Below, piece after piece: positions 9,374 to 22,191 of a stretch of DNA of 22,425 bases. The DNA comes from Chytridium lagenaria (taxonomy: Eukaryota; Chytridiomycota; Chytridiomycetes; Chytridiales; Chytridiaceae), in the NCBI GenBank assembly GCA_025449115.1, contig JAHLKC010000280.1, forward strand, positions 1 to 22,425, written 5' to 3'. The position numbers were made by a program, and so were the translations under genes. Position 1 is the first letter of the stretch. Every line of letters starts with the position of its first letter. The notes beneath the pieces are model-generated. The model was not told the DNA's origin and searched no databases. It worked only from the letters and a program-made list of their open reading frames with translations.

Positions 9374-12300
9374 TCAAGCAGGAACTTGAATAGCCTGCGC
9401 CTCCTCCTCAACCTCAATCTCATCCTCCCCAGCAGTCGTAGGTTTCCCTCCACTCTCCACCCCCTCACACCCCGTATGCATCACACCCACAACCCCCTCC
9501 ACCTTTCTCCGTTTCACTTGCACCTCTTCACACCCATCACTACTACCCCCACTCGCACTCCCCACCTTTTCACAAAAACTCTCAGGACTCTCCCCAACAA
9601 CCCTCGCACTCGACCCAGAACTCTTACTCGCATGTCCCCCACTCGAACTCCCACTCCTCCGTCCACTATCTCCACTCCCACTCCCACTCCCACTCCCACG
9701 GCTACCACGACTTCCACGACTCCCCGTACTCCCCGTCTCCTGCACATCCATCATCATCATCATCGTCGCCGTATCATCGTCAGCAGGGTTCGGGACACGC
9801 GGAGAATCCGTAGACGTCGTGTCGCCAATAGGGCTTTCACCACCAACAGTAGCAGGAGGGGCGGCAGCCGGTGCCGTATTCCTACGTTTCCTAGGAATCT
9901 GGCTAACATGATGATGAACATGATGGTTACGTAGGACCACCGCCATATCATCGGAACATTCCGCCGCATCCACAGCAGGTGACGCAGGTGCACGTCTCTT
10001 GACCGCCTTTGATCCCGAAGGCGTCAAAGATTTAACAGAAGACGATGACAACGATGACGCCCTTTGAACAGGTTGTACTGGTGCAGCTTGTTGTCGTCGT
10101 CTCCCCAACGCCTCCTTCCGTCTCGCAGCAGCCATTTTAGCATCCCCACCACCATCCACCCCAAGGCTCCCATTACTCCCCAACGACGAATTATCATCAT
10201 CTTCAGTGCGATACCCTTCCTCCACATCCTCCTCATTCCTATTCCTCGCATCACGGCGCGCACGGCGTTCCTCCAAATCCTGCTCCTCCTCTTCCGCCAT
10301 CATAAACGTCTCATCGTCCTCCTCATCATCATGCACGACAGACGACGATGAAGACGACGGCGAGGACCGCGGGCGACGTTTACGTGGGGGTGGGGGCGAC
10401 GCGTCTTGACGATCAGCGTCGACGCTAGCAGAGATGGCGGAGGCCGCTGCAACAGCTGCGGCACGGACGGGGGGTTGAGATAAAGGAGAGTCGAGTTGAC
10501 GTTGATCCGTTGACATGGGTTTAGTGAGATCTGATTTGGTGGTATCGTTTTTAGCGACGGCGGAAGATGATGCAGAGGTTCCTGCGACTCCTCGACGAGA
10601 AAGGTTGCGTTGACAGACACGAAGGTGACGACGGAGGTTTGAGAGGACAGAGAAACTCCGCCCACATCCCGGCATGGTACACGCGTGGGGCGTTCCCCTG
10701 TATGTGTGTAGACATGGGTGGTCAAGGAAGAAGGGCGACTAAAGCGCTTCTGGCAGAAATGGCATTGGAACGTTTCAGAGTTACCAGCTCGGTTTGCGCA
10801 GGATTCTTTTTGGGTTCTTCGGGTTTCTTCTTCAGGGGAGGGTGGGGGCGTGTTAGTGGTGTTGGTGACGGCGGCTGCCGCGGCTGCGGCTGCGGCTGTG
10901 GCGACCACGCTGGCGAGATTCGGGGGAGCCGGGAGATGGGGAGCTTGCCACCGTTGGTGATTGGGGTTGGGAGACGACCACCAAAGCTGCGGCTGCGGCT
11001 GTTGCTGCTGCCACAGCGATGGCGTGACTGGTCTTGAGGGAAGGTGCTGGTGGCGGTTGTGATGGGTTTACCGTCGACGAGGGGGAGGGAGAGAGGTATT
11101 GGATGGCGGCTGCTGCTGCAGCGCGGCGGCGGGGTTATTGACGAGGGGGTCGGATGTTGCTGTTGCTGATGGTCGGGAATTGGAGGGGTTGCTGGGGGGG
11201 AGATGCGATTGGGTTGTTGCGGGGAATTGGGGAGCCCATGCGGCCTTGGTTTGAAGAGATGGAAGAGGGGGCTGGTGGTAGGGGTATTGACGGGGTGGAC
11301 CGTGTTGTTGCATGCGGACATCTTCATAGGGTAGTTAGACGTCTGACTGGGGACCAGTTTCGTGACGATGGTGCCCGGTAGAGGTAAAACGTGGGAGGTG
11401 CGTTACCATAGTCTGAAGGACGACCATGTCCATTTTCGCGTGATGCTGAAAAAAATATTATTATTAGGAAATGATGATGATTCTATAAACACGAATAAAG
11501 TATAGGAGAAATACTCACCCATTGCGGGATCAGGCGATAAGGACATACGTCCTCCTTGACTCAAGCCTTGCTGAGGCCTCCTTGTCTGTTCACTCGGCGA
11601 CTGCGATAGCCTCCTCTCTCTCCCCCCCCACATGAACAGGCTTGGGTGGCGACACCCGCTCCCTCTCCAAAGGCCTTCCTTGATATTCATAAGGAACCTT
11701 GGGATAAGCCTGCTGACCAGGGTGGTACCCTCCATTTGAGCGAGGATATCCATGGCTATATGCCTCAGTGTATCCATTCGCATAGGCGGATAATCTTCTG
11801 GCGGTGGTGGATGTGTGCGATGAGAGTAGTACGGAGGGTAGGCGTGGTGGTTGGGAGCCGGGTAAGGTTGATGTTGAGGTTGTGTGTGAGGTGGGGGACC
11901 ACGGTGGTAATGAGATGGGTGGTGCTCGCCTGAACGAAACGCAACGCTGTGAGAAGGGGGTAAGGTCCTTCCTTTGCGACGTTACCCTTGTAGACAACTT
12001 CTTCATACGGACCACTTCCATCCGGTACTGCGGACCACCGTTTAACCAAAGGATAAGGAGGGTAAGCGCACCCACTCCGGCCTTAGGGTTAAACCCTCCA
12101 ACCTCACGCGCAAAGTCTGAGACAGGTACCTCCGTATCGCGATTTTGGGGGTACCTTGCAGAGTTGTCAGGGTAAGGAATGCTTGTGTGACCGTCAGCCG
12201 AATGTCTGGATCGAGGGTAATTTACGGAATAATCGCCCTTTTCGAAAGCTGGTGCAGCGGCGCCGGGTAAGTTGGGAGTCTGCGGTCACCGAGCGAGTAC

Positions 12301-13247
12301 TTGCGAATCTGATGGTGATAATAATGATGGAGAGCGATGAAAATGTTGGGTATGGGTATAGGTATTGGTGCGAAAGGGTGGAAGAAGAGGGAGGAGAAGG
12401 GTATGTGTCAACATCCATTTGCTCATTGTCAAATACAACAGACACGTCGTCGTGCTGCACGTTGGAAAGAGAAAGCTCACAAACCTCGACTTCATCCCTT
12501 GCGACTCCAACAACACCGCCGTTGTTCGGTGCTTTGTAACTGCTGATGTTCCCATGTAGGATCCTCAACATGACCGTGGTAGACCGGTGCCGCCCCATTT
12601 CCAGCCCCCTGAGAAGGCTGAAAGGGCTGCACTCGAATCATCTCACCGTTATCGCCCAAACGTTCCTCATACATGCCTTGTTTCCTGTTGGGCGATCCAC
12701 CAATGTTGAGACTTGATGCTGGTGGCGGTGGTGAGTGTCCACGCGCATGTGTGGGATTGCTAGGGTGGTATCGGGAGTTGTAAGGATAGAACTCGTGAGT
12801 TGTTGGTGTTGTTGCACCATTGACAGTTGTGGTGCGGGGGGTAGACGCCAGCGATGATGGGCTTTTGGGCAGCAGACGAGGATGCGGATGGGTTGTTAAT
12901 GCTGGTGGTAGTGGTAATAGCAGCGCCTGAGGCGCCTGTGGTGTTTGGCGGCAGTGTGGCGACTTGCGGCATGGGGAGGAAGGCAGGACCTCCCTCTGGA
13001 TCGGCGTGGTGGTAGTTGGGAACGCTACGCCACTCTTGGGGGAGGTTGTTAACGATGCGTTGCTGTTGTTGTTGCTGTTGATGTTGTTGATGATGTGATG
13101 TTGTTGTTGTTGCTGCTGGTCTAGCAGTGTCGCGGGTAGCAGCGGTGCAAGCGGCCTCTGGTGGTGGTGGTGATGAGAGGTTGAAGATGCAGCAGCAGTA
13201 ATGTTCCCTGCGTTGCTAGGGGTGATGGACCTGTTATTAGGGTCCAT
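9374..13247 (-). CDS. Large zinc-finger protein (one C2H2 plus one C2HC finger), probable transcription factor
   Basis: The start chosen is the ATG at 13247-13245 (MDPNNRSITPS), preceded by TTTATCATC; an upstream in-frame ATG exists but its extension looks like 5' UTR. The N-terminal half is Gln/His/Asn/Pro/Tyr-rich, probably disordered. Finger 1 (10764-10700) is C-x2-C-x12-H-x3-H (CHFCQKRFSRPSSLTTHVYTH), followed by a TGERP linker. Finger 2 (10681-10613) is C-x4-C-x12-H-x3-C (GCGRSFSVLSNLRRHLRVC), with Cys as last ligand. After the fingers come an acidic block, Lys/Arg clusters such as RKRR that could serve nuclear import, a Gly/Ser/Arg repeat tract and an acidic C-terminus ending IQVPA. Introns: 11446-11518 and probably 11033-11071. 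About eight one-base slips are needed, including one in the finger linker (10686-10689) and one in a C8 run at 11622-11629. I infer one protein of about 1,250 residues; two adjacent genes remain possible. DNA binding is expected from paired fingers. Confidence 0.75.
9673..9698. repeat. ACTCCC hexamer tandem repeat (codes Gly-Ser repeats)
   Basis: About four uninterrupted copies of ACTCCC. On the coding minus strand they give a (GS)n run, next to RGS tripeptide repeats encoded by 9699-9730 and a MMMMM run from a CAT repeat near 9748-9762. The region is a cluster of in-frame microsatellites in the C-terminal disordered arm. Confidence 0.75.
13060..13130. repeat. Trinucleotide-rich tract coding Gln/Asn/His runs
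   Basis: TTG/TGT/GCTG-type triplets dominate this stretch. On the minus strand they encode QQQQQQHH and the Asn-rich run INNINSNNNSN near the N-terminus of the zinc-finger protein. It is an imperfect trinucleotide microsatellite kept in the coding frame. Confidence 0.7.
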
Positions 13248-16200
13248 GATGATAAAGTTATCAAAGTGCAAGAAGGGCAATGTGATGACGGCGGAAGTAG
13301 ATATAATTGCGGTGGGGATGGATGGGTAAGGTTTAGTTTGGTAGTTGTTCACAGATATTGCTCTTTTGCAAAAGGCGGAAGAGAGCAAAGGGAGTTTGGT
13401 AAAAAAGTGATGAGCAGAGTAGCAGTAGCTCGAGTGAGAGTTGAGTGTGAGATGTGAGAGAACGAAAGAAAGCAGTTATGTGTCGATTGGGATCAGAGGA
13501 GAATTAAGAAAAGGAGCAGCTTGCCCCGATATAAATAAACTGAAAAGATGATGCCGATCGAATAAGTGAAAAAGATGGGCAGCCAGGCAATAGGCCGTGA
13601 GTTGGGTTAAATGGCCGATCGGTAATTAAATTAAATAAAGTAATAAATGAATAAATAGAAGGGGAGGGGAGTCAAAGGATAAAAAAGGAGGAATGACTCC
13701 CTGAACTTTCTAATATTCCTTTTCAAAAGGGGAATAAGAAAATGAATAAGAAAATGGAATGAGGAAGGCGAGTGAGTGAGTGATCCTGCGATCCCATCCT
13801 CCTCTTCAAGAGGTCAGAGGGTTCAGATGTCATCGGAAAATGAAACAAGAGCAAATCCGATCCCACACAGAATGTACAGCATTTTCTTGCATGGTACCAC
13901 CCCGATCAAAAAGATCTTCAATGCGGATCATTGATTACCCAATGAGAGAGAGGCTGCAGAACGCGATCCAAACTAAGGTTTTCCCATTATACGTCACACA
14001 AACGACATCTTTGGTTTCCGAAGGTGCACTTCTCGATCAACCAATCAAATGCATCCTACTAATGAAATCCAAGGGAGAATCGATCCCTTCACCCTGCCCA
14101 AAATAAAAACAAAAAATCATCCAACCAACAGCAATGCTTCGATCCAGAGCCTTTCTTGTGGGCACAATCTCCGTGGAGCCTGACTGACTTCAACGACTCT
14201 GAGGAGTCACTTGCCGAAATAAAAAATAAAATAAAATCTTGTTCAACCCATCTCCCCTCCCTCCACGTCAACACTCTGTAGACCGTGCCTTCTTCTCTCC
14301 ATATCCTTCTTCCTTTCCGTCTCCTCATCAACCCCCTCAACTTCCACCCATTCACTATCCATCCTCTCCTCTCCTTTCTAGTAACTACAAACTACGCTAC
14401 TAATCCTACAACAAAGAAACGTGCTGATTCTCAGCTTTTCCTTTCCAACAAACACTGCCCCGCGTCTCTCCTCCTCTACTTCGACTCTTACCTTCGATCC
14501 CTTCCTCCTTCCCAATTCAAAAAACCTCAAAAATTGGGCTCCGTCACGATACAGCACAGGCTAACCGGCTCTTTCTTCCGGATCTGGCCCTGTTCAACCC
14601 CCTCACTCCTATTCTGTTCTAACAGCAATTCCAGATGCGTAAAAAAGTGTCAGGTGTCAGTCCGTGCGAAAAGTCTTTGATGGATGTGCAGAGTAAACTA
14701 TGAATATTGTTATGCACTATGACCTAGAGAAGATGAGAAAAGCGTATTAGACAAGTGGTGTGATGTTGGAGTCGTGATGTAATCACCGTGTTGTTGTTGA
14801 CGCAAAGCGATTGTTTTGAATTTGTCAATGCTTGTGTGAGTGACGATGCTGACGGTCTTTGCTTTCTTCAACCCCAGCTATCGTCTTGCAAATAGATCCA
14901 GGAAGGTTGTATATATGTGGGGGGGAGTGACTGATGGTGTAAGGTGTGCTGTCTTTCGATTAGGGGAGGTTCAGCCTCTCGGGATGGAAAGGCGTCGGAA
15001 GTGAAAAGCAGCGAGAGTGGGTGTATGAAAAGGCCCTTGTCCCAGAGGTAAGTGAACGGAGACTAAAGAGCGTTTGTCCGTCTCCCTGATGTCCGACCTC
15101 CAACCAACCAACTCAGCGTCTCACTCTCTCCCTCTTCAGTACTCTATCGTCCAGGCAGCAGTGAAAAGCGGAAATGAAGAGCCTCGCAAGTTCAAGATCC
15201 CCACCAACCGTCCAACTTTTTCCGTTTCTAATCAGAGCCCCGATCTCTTCCAACTCCTCAACTTGCCGATGGACTCTGTTGAATAATTCAAAACAAGGTT
15301 TCTCGAAGGAATCTGTCTTGAAGCAACAAAAGGATAGCCGCTGGATGACGGTTGGCTCGCAGGTCCTTTTTCGCAGATCCTTCGTTTCCCCCGCCTTGTT
15401 TTCCATCGATCCTTTCCATACCTCTCTATTCCAATAATTTGTGTGCATGTTGGAGTGGATCGAGATCGGATGTTTGACAAGAAATTCTTTTTGTCGGAGT
15501 GGCTTGGGTTCAAGTGGTTAAGGTCGTCGATCATGATCAATAACTGCACGTTGGGTCATTTCGTTCACGGCAGAGATTCCCTCACGATGGATGACCTTTC
15601 AGCCAGAGATGGCACGCATCCCCGACTCAACTTTCATCGTTGTGAAGTTGAAAGCGAATAGCTATCAAGTCTGCTTTATGCAGTCTCTCTAAAGAACGAT
15701 GGCGCTTCGTCGAGGCCTTTACCGACGTTCATGTGTGAATTTGTATACCCGGAAACCATGCTATTGCACGCTGTAAACTATACATAAGCTAACACATCGA
15801 CACATTACAAACACGGGAGAGATGGAAAACGCACAACGCAGAATATCATGAATATGGCCAATACAGACATATGCCTCCAAAGCCAAATCAAGTTGTGTCA
15901 TATTACCAACAAACGCCGCACCCTCATATCCGACAGCGGGAAACATCTAATATCAGAGCTCTCCTTTTCACATTTGCTAAAACCTCCCACCATATTCCAA
16001 GACATACCAAAACATGATCTGTGAACCGCCTCCATCGTTTGATCCGCTCTACCCATCCTTATTCCTCCAAAATCTGTTTCTCCCTCTTCTTATTTCTCTT
16101 CCTCTGTTCCTTCGTCCGGACTATCTTTCAATATCTTAGAAAAAAACAACATAACTCTCCCACCGGTGTAACGCACGGGATCGGCTGCTTTCTTTGCAGT

Positions 16201-16481
16201 TGATCGTGTAGATGTTTATTAAAGGGAACTTGATGGATCAATCTTTTCCTCTTTTCATATTTTCTTTATTTCTCTCTCACTTTAAACAAAAAAAAACAAA
16301 CGAATGGCCTCCCTTGACACCGCAGGATAGCTCTCCTCCAGATCTGACTTTCTCTCTCTCTTCCCTCCTTTTTGCAAAAGGCAAATTAACAGAATGCAAG
16401 AAATGAAAGGCCCATATAATTCCCTATAATCAAGAAAGGAAACATTAAGACTCAACGCATTTGGCCTCGCGCGGGTCCCCA
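13248..16481. other. 3.2-kb stretch without a supportable gene (upstream of the zinc-finger gene)
   Basis: The left part is the 5' region of the zinc-finger gene, and the right end (about 16200-16481) is 3' UTR of the next minus-strand gene. Several frames of 60-110 codons exist, but none shows a recognisable motif, a conserved-looking exon set or biased composition, and frames on both strands are equally weak. Visible elements are TATAAATA at 13530-13537, an AT-rich AAATA-type tract at 13623-13660, a 12-bp tandem duplication at 13732-13755, GAGT repeats near 13769-13781, a CCAAT at 14040-14044, and a TATATAT near 14910. A long promoter or 5' leader, or a noncoding RNA, could be here; nothing in the sequence decides. 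Confidence 0.5.
13732..13755. repeat. 12-bp tandem duplication GAATAAGAAAAT x2
   Basis: Two perfect adjacent copies of GAATAAGAAAAT lie upstream of the zinc-finger gene. A degenerate inverted repeat (ATTCCTTTT / AAAAGGGGAAT) comes immediately before at 13715-13734. They are probably replication-slippage products. Confidence 0.65.
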
Positions 16482-17396
16482 CTACCCCTCCCACGCGTAA
16501 AGTACTCTTATGAACCGTCGAAAACGCGTGACCATGCTAAACCGCGACAGCGGTGTCACCCTCTCGAAATTCCCCGTCCTCTTCAACCATATCTGCATCT
16601 TCGCCGCAACTCCCTCAGAAGATTCCACCATTTCCAACAAATCATCCACGGTGTTCTCATCTCCTGACAGCACATCACTCACAAACCCGTCCACCAACTC
16701 ATCCACCACGTGCGGCGATCCCACAACCTGTCCTCTAACAGCATGATGCTGCGTCAAGTACTTTGCGATGGTCTCCCGCGCCGCTCTTTCATCTCCCCGC
16801 AAGTCCTCAACCTTCAGCCTCAACGCCTCGAAATCATGGTCAACTGAGAAGCGTGTCAATCGGGTGGGAGGAGATTGGGTCACGGTGTGTACGAAATCCC
16901 CCCTGGATTCGAATATGCAGGGATTGGTGATATCGTCGGTTGCTGTGGGGTCTGGATCGTCGTCTTTGGGGGGGCGGTGGAATAAAGGTGGGGTTTTATC
17001 GCGTTTTGGGTCGAGAGGGTCGAGTTCGAGGTCGATTAAATGAGCATCGGGGTGAGGAGGGGATTGGATTTGTCGATGCTCGGGCTTCTGTAATAACGCT
17101 CTACGGGCTAAACATGATTTCCAAAATGATTCGTTGAAATCGTCGAATGGCGGAGAATTCCTCGGACCGGAGATGTGGGAAGAGATGGAGGTGGGAGGAG
17201 AGAGTGGCGTCGGCAGGGTCAATGGTGAAGCCGGGGAGGTTGGGGTCTTTGTAGGTGGAGTGGAGGCGGTCGATGGAGAGGAGGAGGCGTTCGTGGGGAG
17301 CAAGGGGATAGAGGGCATGAGATTATTGAAACGCTCATCTTCGGAGGCGCATAAGAGGGAGGGGAAGAGGATGTCGTTTAATGTGCCAGTTGTCAT
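16482..17396 (-). CDS. Unknown protein, 304 residues, single exon
   Basis: I do not recognise this family. One uninterrupted frame runs from the ATG at 17396 (ACAACC before ATG, a fair fungal start context) to the stop at 16482. The N-terminal 80 or so residues are Pro/Ser/Thr-rich (NASSSPSTASTPPTKTPTSP). They are followed by DDFNESFWKSCLARRALLQK, an acidic linker, and a C-terminal half that looks helical: HDFEALRLKVEDLRGDERAA, then VVDELVDGFVSDVLSGDE, then DDLLEMVESSEGVAAKMQIW, ending in a basic tail. No membrane segment, signal peptide or catalytic motif is visible. The gene needs no indel repair and diverges from the U2SURP gene across 512 bp. The helical half could be an interaction domain; that is a guess. 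Long minus-strand frame, start context and composition support a real gene, but no homology does. Confidence 0.6.
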   Translation of the reverse strand: MTTGTLNDILFPSLLCASEDERFNNLMPSIPLLPTNASSSPSTASTPPTKTPTSPASPLTLPTPLSPPTSISSHISGPRNSPPFDDFNESFWKSCLARRALLQKPEHRQIQSPPHPDAHLIDLELDPLDPKRDKTPPLFHRPPKDDDPDPTATDDITNPCIFESRGDFVHTVTQSPPTRLTRFSVDHDFEALRLKVEDLRGDERAARETIAKYLTQHHAVRGQVVGSPHVVDELVDGFVSDVLSGDENTVDDLLEMVESSEGVAAKMQIWLKRTGNFERVTPLSRFSMVTRFRRFIRVLYAWEG

Positions 17397-17908
17397 GGTT
17401 GTTGTGGCGGGTTAAGGCAAAGCTTTCGTTGGCCTAAAATCGAGGATTGACGTTGATGGATGAACGGAACAAAGGAAAGAAAGAAGACACGGTCCCGTCA
17501 ATGGCTTGCTCCTGTGGAGGCTGGACTCTTTTTGATACCTTTTAAAGTAGAATATGAAGATTTCTGGGAGGCATATGACGTGGTGTCAGAGAACACTCTC
17601 CTCGTTCGTTATTACTATTCCGAAGCTGAGATCCCGTCCGTCGAGGTTTCCAGCAGCCATTTCTCAAATGCGCACATATGTTGACGATCAACGGTGTTCA
17701 TTGATGTTATCTAAGAAAATGACAAAACCTCGTCGATGGAGGTGGTATCCACAAAGCTTGATTTCATCACACAGGTTTTAAGAGTGCTTCGTCCTGAGCA
17801 ACCTTTCTAGTCCCAATATACCACCGTTCCCTTCCTGATAAGAGAATGCAACACTTGCATCCAACTTAGCATCAAAAAAAAACTACAAAGATTTCACCAT
17901 CACTCCCA
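17397..17908. promoter_or_regulatory. Divergent promoter region between the unknown 304-residue gene and U2SURP
   Basis: A 512-bp gap separates the two start codons and must hold both promoters if each gene has its own. Frames of up to 75 codons inside it look spurious: no motif, and the two plus-strand ones overlap each other. I see no clear TATA box. Just before the right-hand ATG the sequence is A-rich and then C-rich, consistent with a short 5' UTR. Confidence 0.45.
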
Positions 17909-20674
<2,766 letters not shown>

Positions 20675-20676
20675 GG

Positions 20677-20684
20677 TATAAATA
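20677..20684 (+). promoter_or_regulatory. Candidate TATA box of the mitochondrial carrier gene
   Basis: TATAAATA begins two bases after the U2SURP stop codon and 94 bases before the carrier ATG, a usual fungal distance. If used, the carrier promoter overlaps the 3' end of the U2SURP transcript. No other TATA-like sequence occurs in the 96-bp gap. Confidence 0.45.
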
Positions 20685-20770
20685 TCAAAGTAAAAGCGCG
20701 CGTGAGAGGCTGTTGCTGAATGCAAGAGTTTTAATTTCTTGTTGACGTGTATGTGTTTTTGCAAGAAAAA

Positions 20771-22191
20771 ATGGAGAAACATTTGGTGCATGATTTGTCC
20801 AGATCTTGGAAACCCCAGAATTTGAACTTGACGGATGGTGAACAGCAGGCGAGCAAGGACGATGCTCCAGATAATTGGGAAGCATTCACACATGCTCCAC
20901 CGGATCATCATTCGAATCCCTTTTTTGATGTAAGCGAGGATGAAGAGGTTTCTGTCATCATGGCTGACAGAGAGCATTGTTAGGCTGTTGTGTGTGGAGG
21001 ACTTGGAGGGTCGATTGCGGATTTGACGATGCATTCCATGGATACCATTAAAACAAAGATGGTGAGGTTTTATAAAAGTGGTGAAGCGAGAGACTCATGG
21101 TGGTTTAAAGCAAGGTCAATTGACGTCTAGCACGAAACCGAAATACTCTGGGATGTTACAATCTGTTCGAGTGATTGTACGGGAGGAAGGTGTGAAGGCT
21201 TGTTTTCTGGGATTCTTGCGGCATCTTCGGGATCACTTTTGAGCACATTGTTGTATTTTGCTTGTTATGAGGGGTTGAAACGGAAGATGCTGGATTATGA
21301 GATTAACCCGACGTTGAGTTATTTGACTGCAGGTAATTGAGGGGATGCTTGTTAATGGTGTTGATATTGTATAGCTTCTGTGGGGGATGTTGCGGCGAGT
21401 GTGCTCTATGTGCCGAGTGAGGTTGTGAAGACAAGGTTGCAGTTGCAGGGACGGTTGGGGAGCCCGAATTCTTTGGCGAGTAGGGATTATAGAGGGAGTG
21501 TGCATGCGTTTATGAGTATTTATAAAAGAGAGGGATATCGGTACGATATTTTTTAAGCTGCTTTATGGCTAAAGTTTTTCTATAGGGACTTTACTATGGC
21601 TGGGGTGCAACATTATTAAGAGACGTGCCTTACACTGCAATCAATTCAGCATTTACGGTAATTTGATTCGAGGCGGGGTTTTAGTTAACGCTTTAATTTA
21701 GAAAACATAAAATCCTTCATCCTCCATCGTTACTGCCACGGCGACGAAAGCCGCCTAACATCTATCCACGACATGGTCTCTGGCGGCATCGCCGGTGTCA
21801 TAGCCGGCTGCGTTACAACTCCTCTCGACGTCTGTAAAACGTAAGCTTCCTCAATTCCTCAACGCATCTAACATTTCGCACCACAGTTACCTAATGACCC
21901 AAAAGCGCGCCGTCCCCCGCGCTCAATTTCTCTCTCTGGATAAAAGCACGAACCCAGTTGTTCCTGGTGCCGTGAAACCGATGACGATCACTGTGGCGAG
22001 ACCGATGCCTGCACCGTATTATACTGGGTGTGGTCGGCGTTTAAAGGGATTTATTCGCAGAATGGGATCAAGGGTGTGTTTGCGGGGGTGGGACCGAGGA
22101 TGGTTTGGACGGGTTGCAGAGTATGATGATGTTTGTGGTTTATGAGAATTTGTTGGGGGTTGCACATGCGTGGAGGGAGGAGAAGAGATAG
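20771..22191 (+). CDS. MME1: Mitochondrial carrier (SLC25 family), Mme1-like
   Basis: The start is the ATG at 20771 (MEKHLVHDLSRSW). A hydrophilic leader of about 53 residues precedes the first repeat. The three carrier signatures are SMDTIKTKMQ (split by an intron), VPSEVVKTRLQLQGR and TPLDVCKTYLMTQ. The first has Ser where most carriers have Pro, as in the yeast Mme1 group. Other matches to that group are GGLGGSIADLTMHS, LSYLTA and YVPSEVVKTRLQLQG; YYGWGATLLRDVPYTAINSA and SGGIAGVIAGCVTTP are general carrier features. Introns: 20930-20983, 21062-21110, 21333-21374, 21541-21585, 21658-21701 and 21841-21886. One-base slips occur near 21203, 21585, 21701, 22026 and 22111. Length after splicing is about 380 residues, as expected. 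Location is the mitochondrial inner membrane. Yeast Mme1 is described as a magnesium exporter; substrate here is inferred only from family similarity. Confidence 0.88.

Noticed and set aside
9362..9934. 190-codon plus-strand frame rich in Pro, Thr, Arg and His
   Set aside because: It is the antisense shadow of the Gly/Ser/Arg microsatellite part of the zinc-finger gene.
14089..14355. 88-codon minus-strand frame and the overlapping 131-codon plus-strand frame in the gene-poor block
   Set aside because: The two occupy the same DNA on opposite strands, show no motif, and lack a plausible exon context.
15113..15448. 111-codon minus-strand frame (and an 87-codon plus-strand frame) in the gene-poor block
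   Set aside because: No recognisable domain or splice structure, and the opposite strand is equally open. Kept as part of the unexplained block rather than called a gene.
20930..20983. In-frame TAG (HC-stop-AVVCGG) in the carrier gene, suggesting stop readthrough or codon reassignment
   Set aside because: The 54 bases before GCTGTT form a good intron (GTAAGC...TTGTTAG). Removing it joins NPFFD to AVVCGGLGG and removes the stop.
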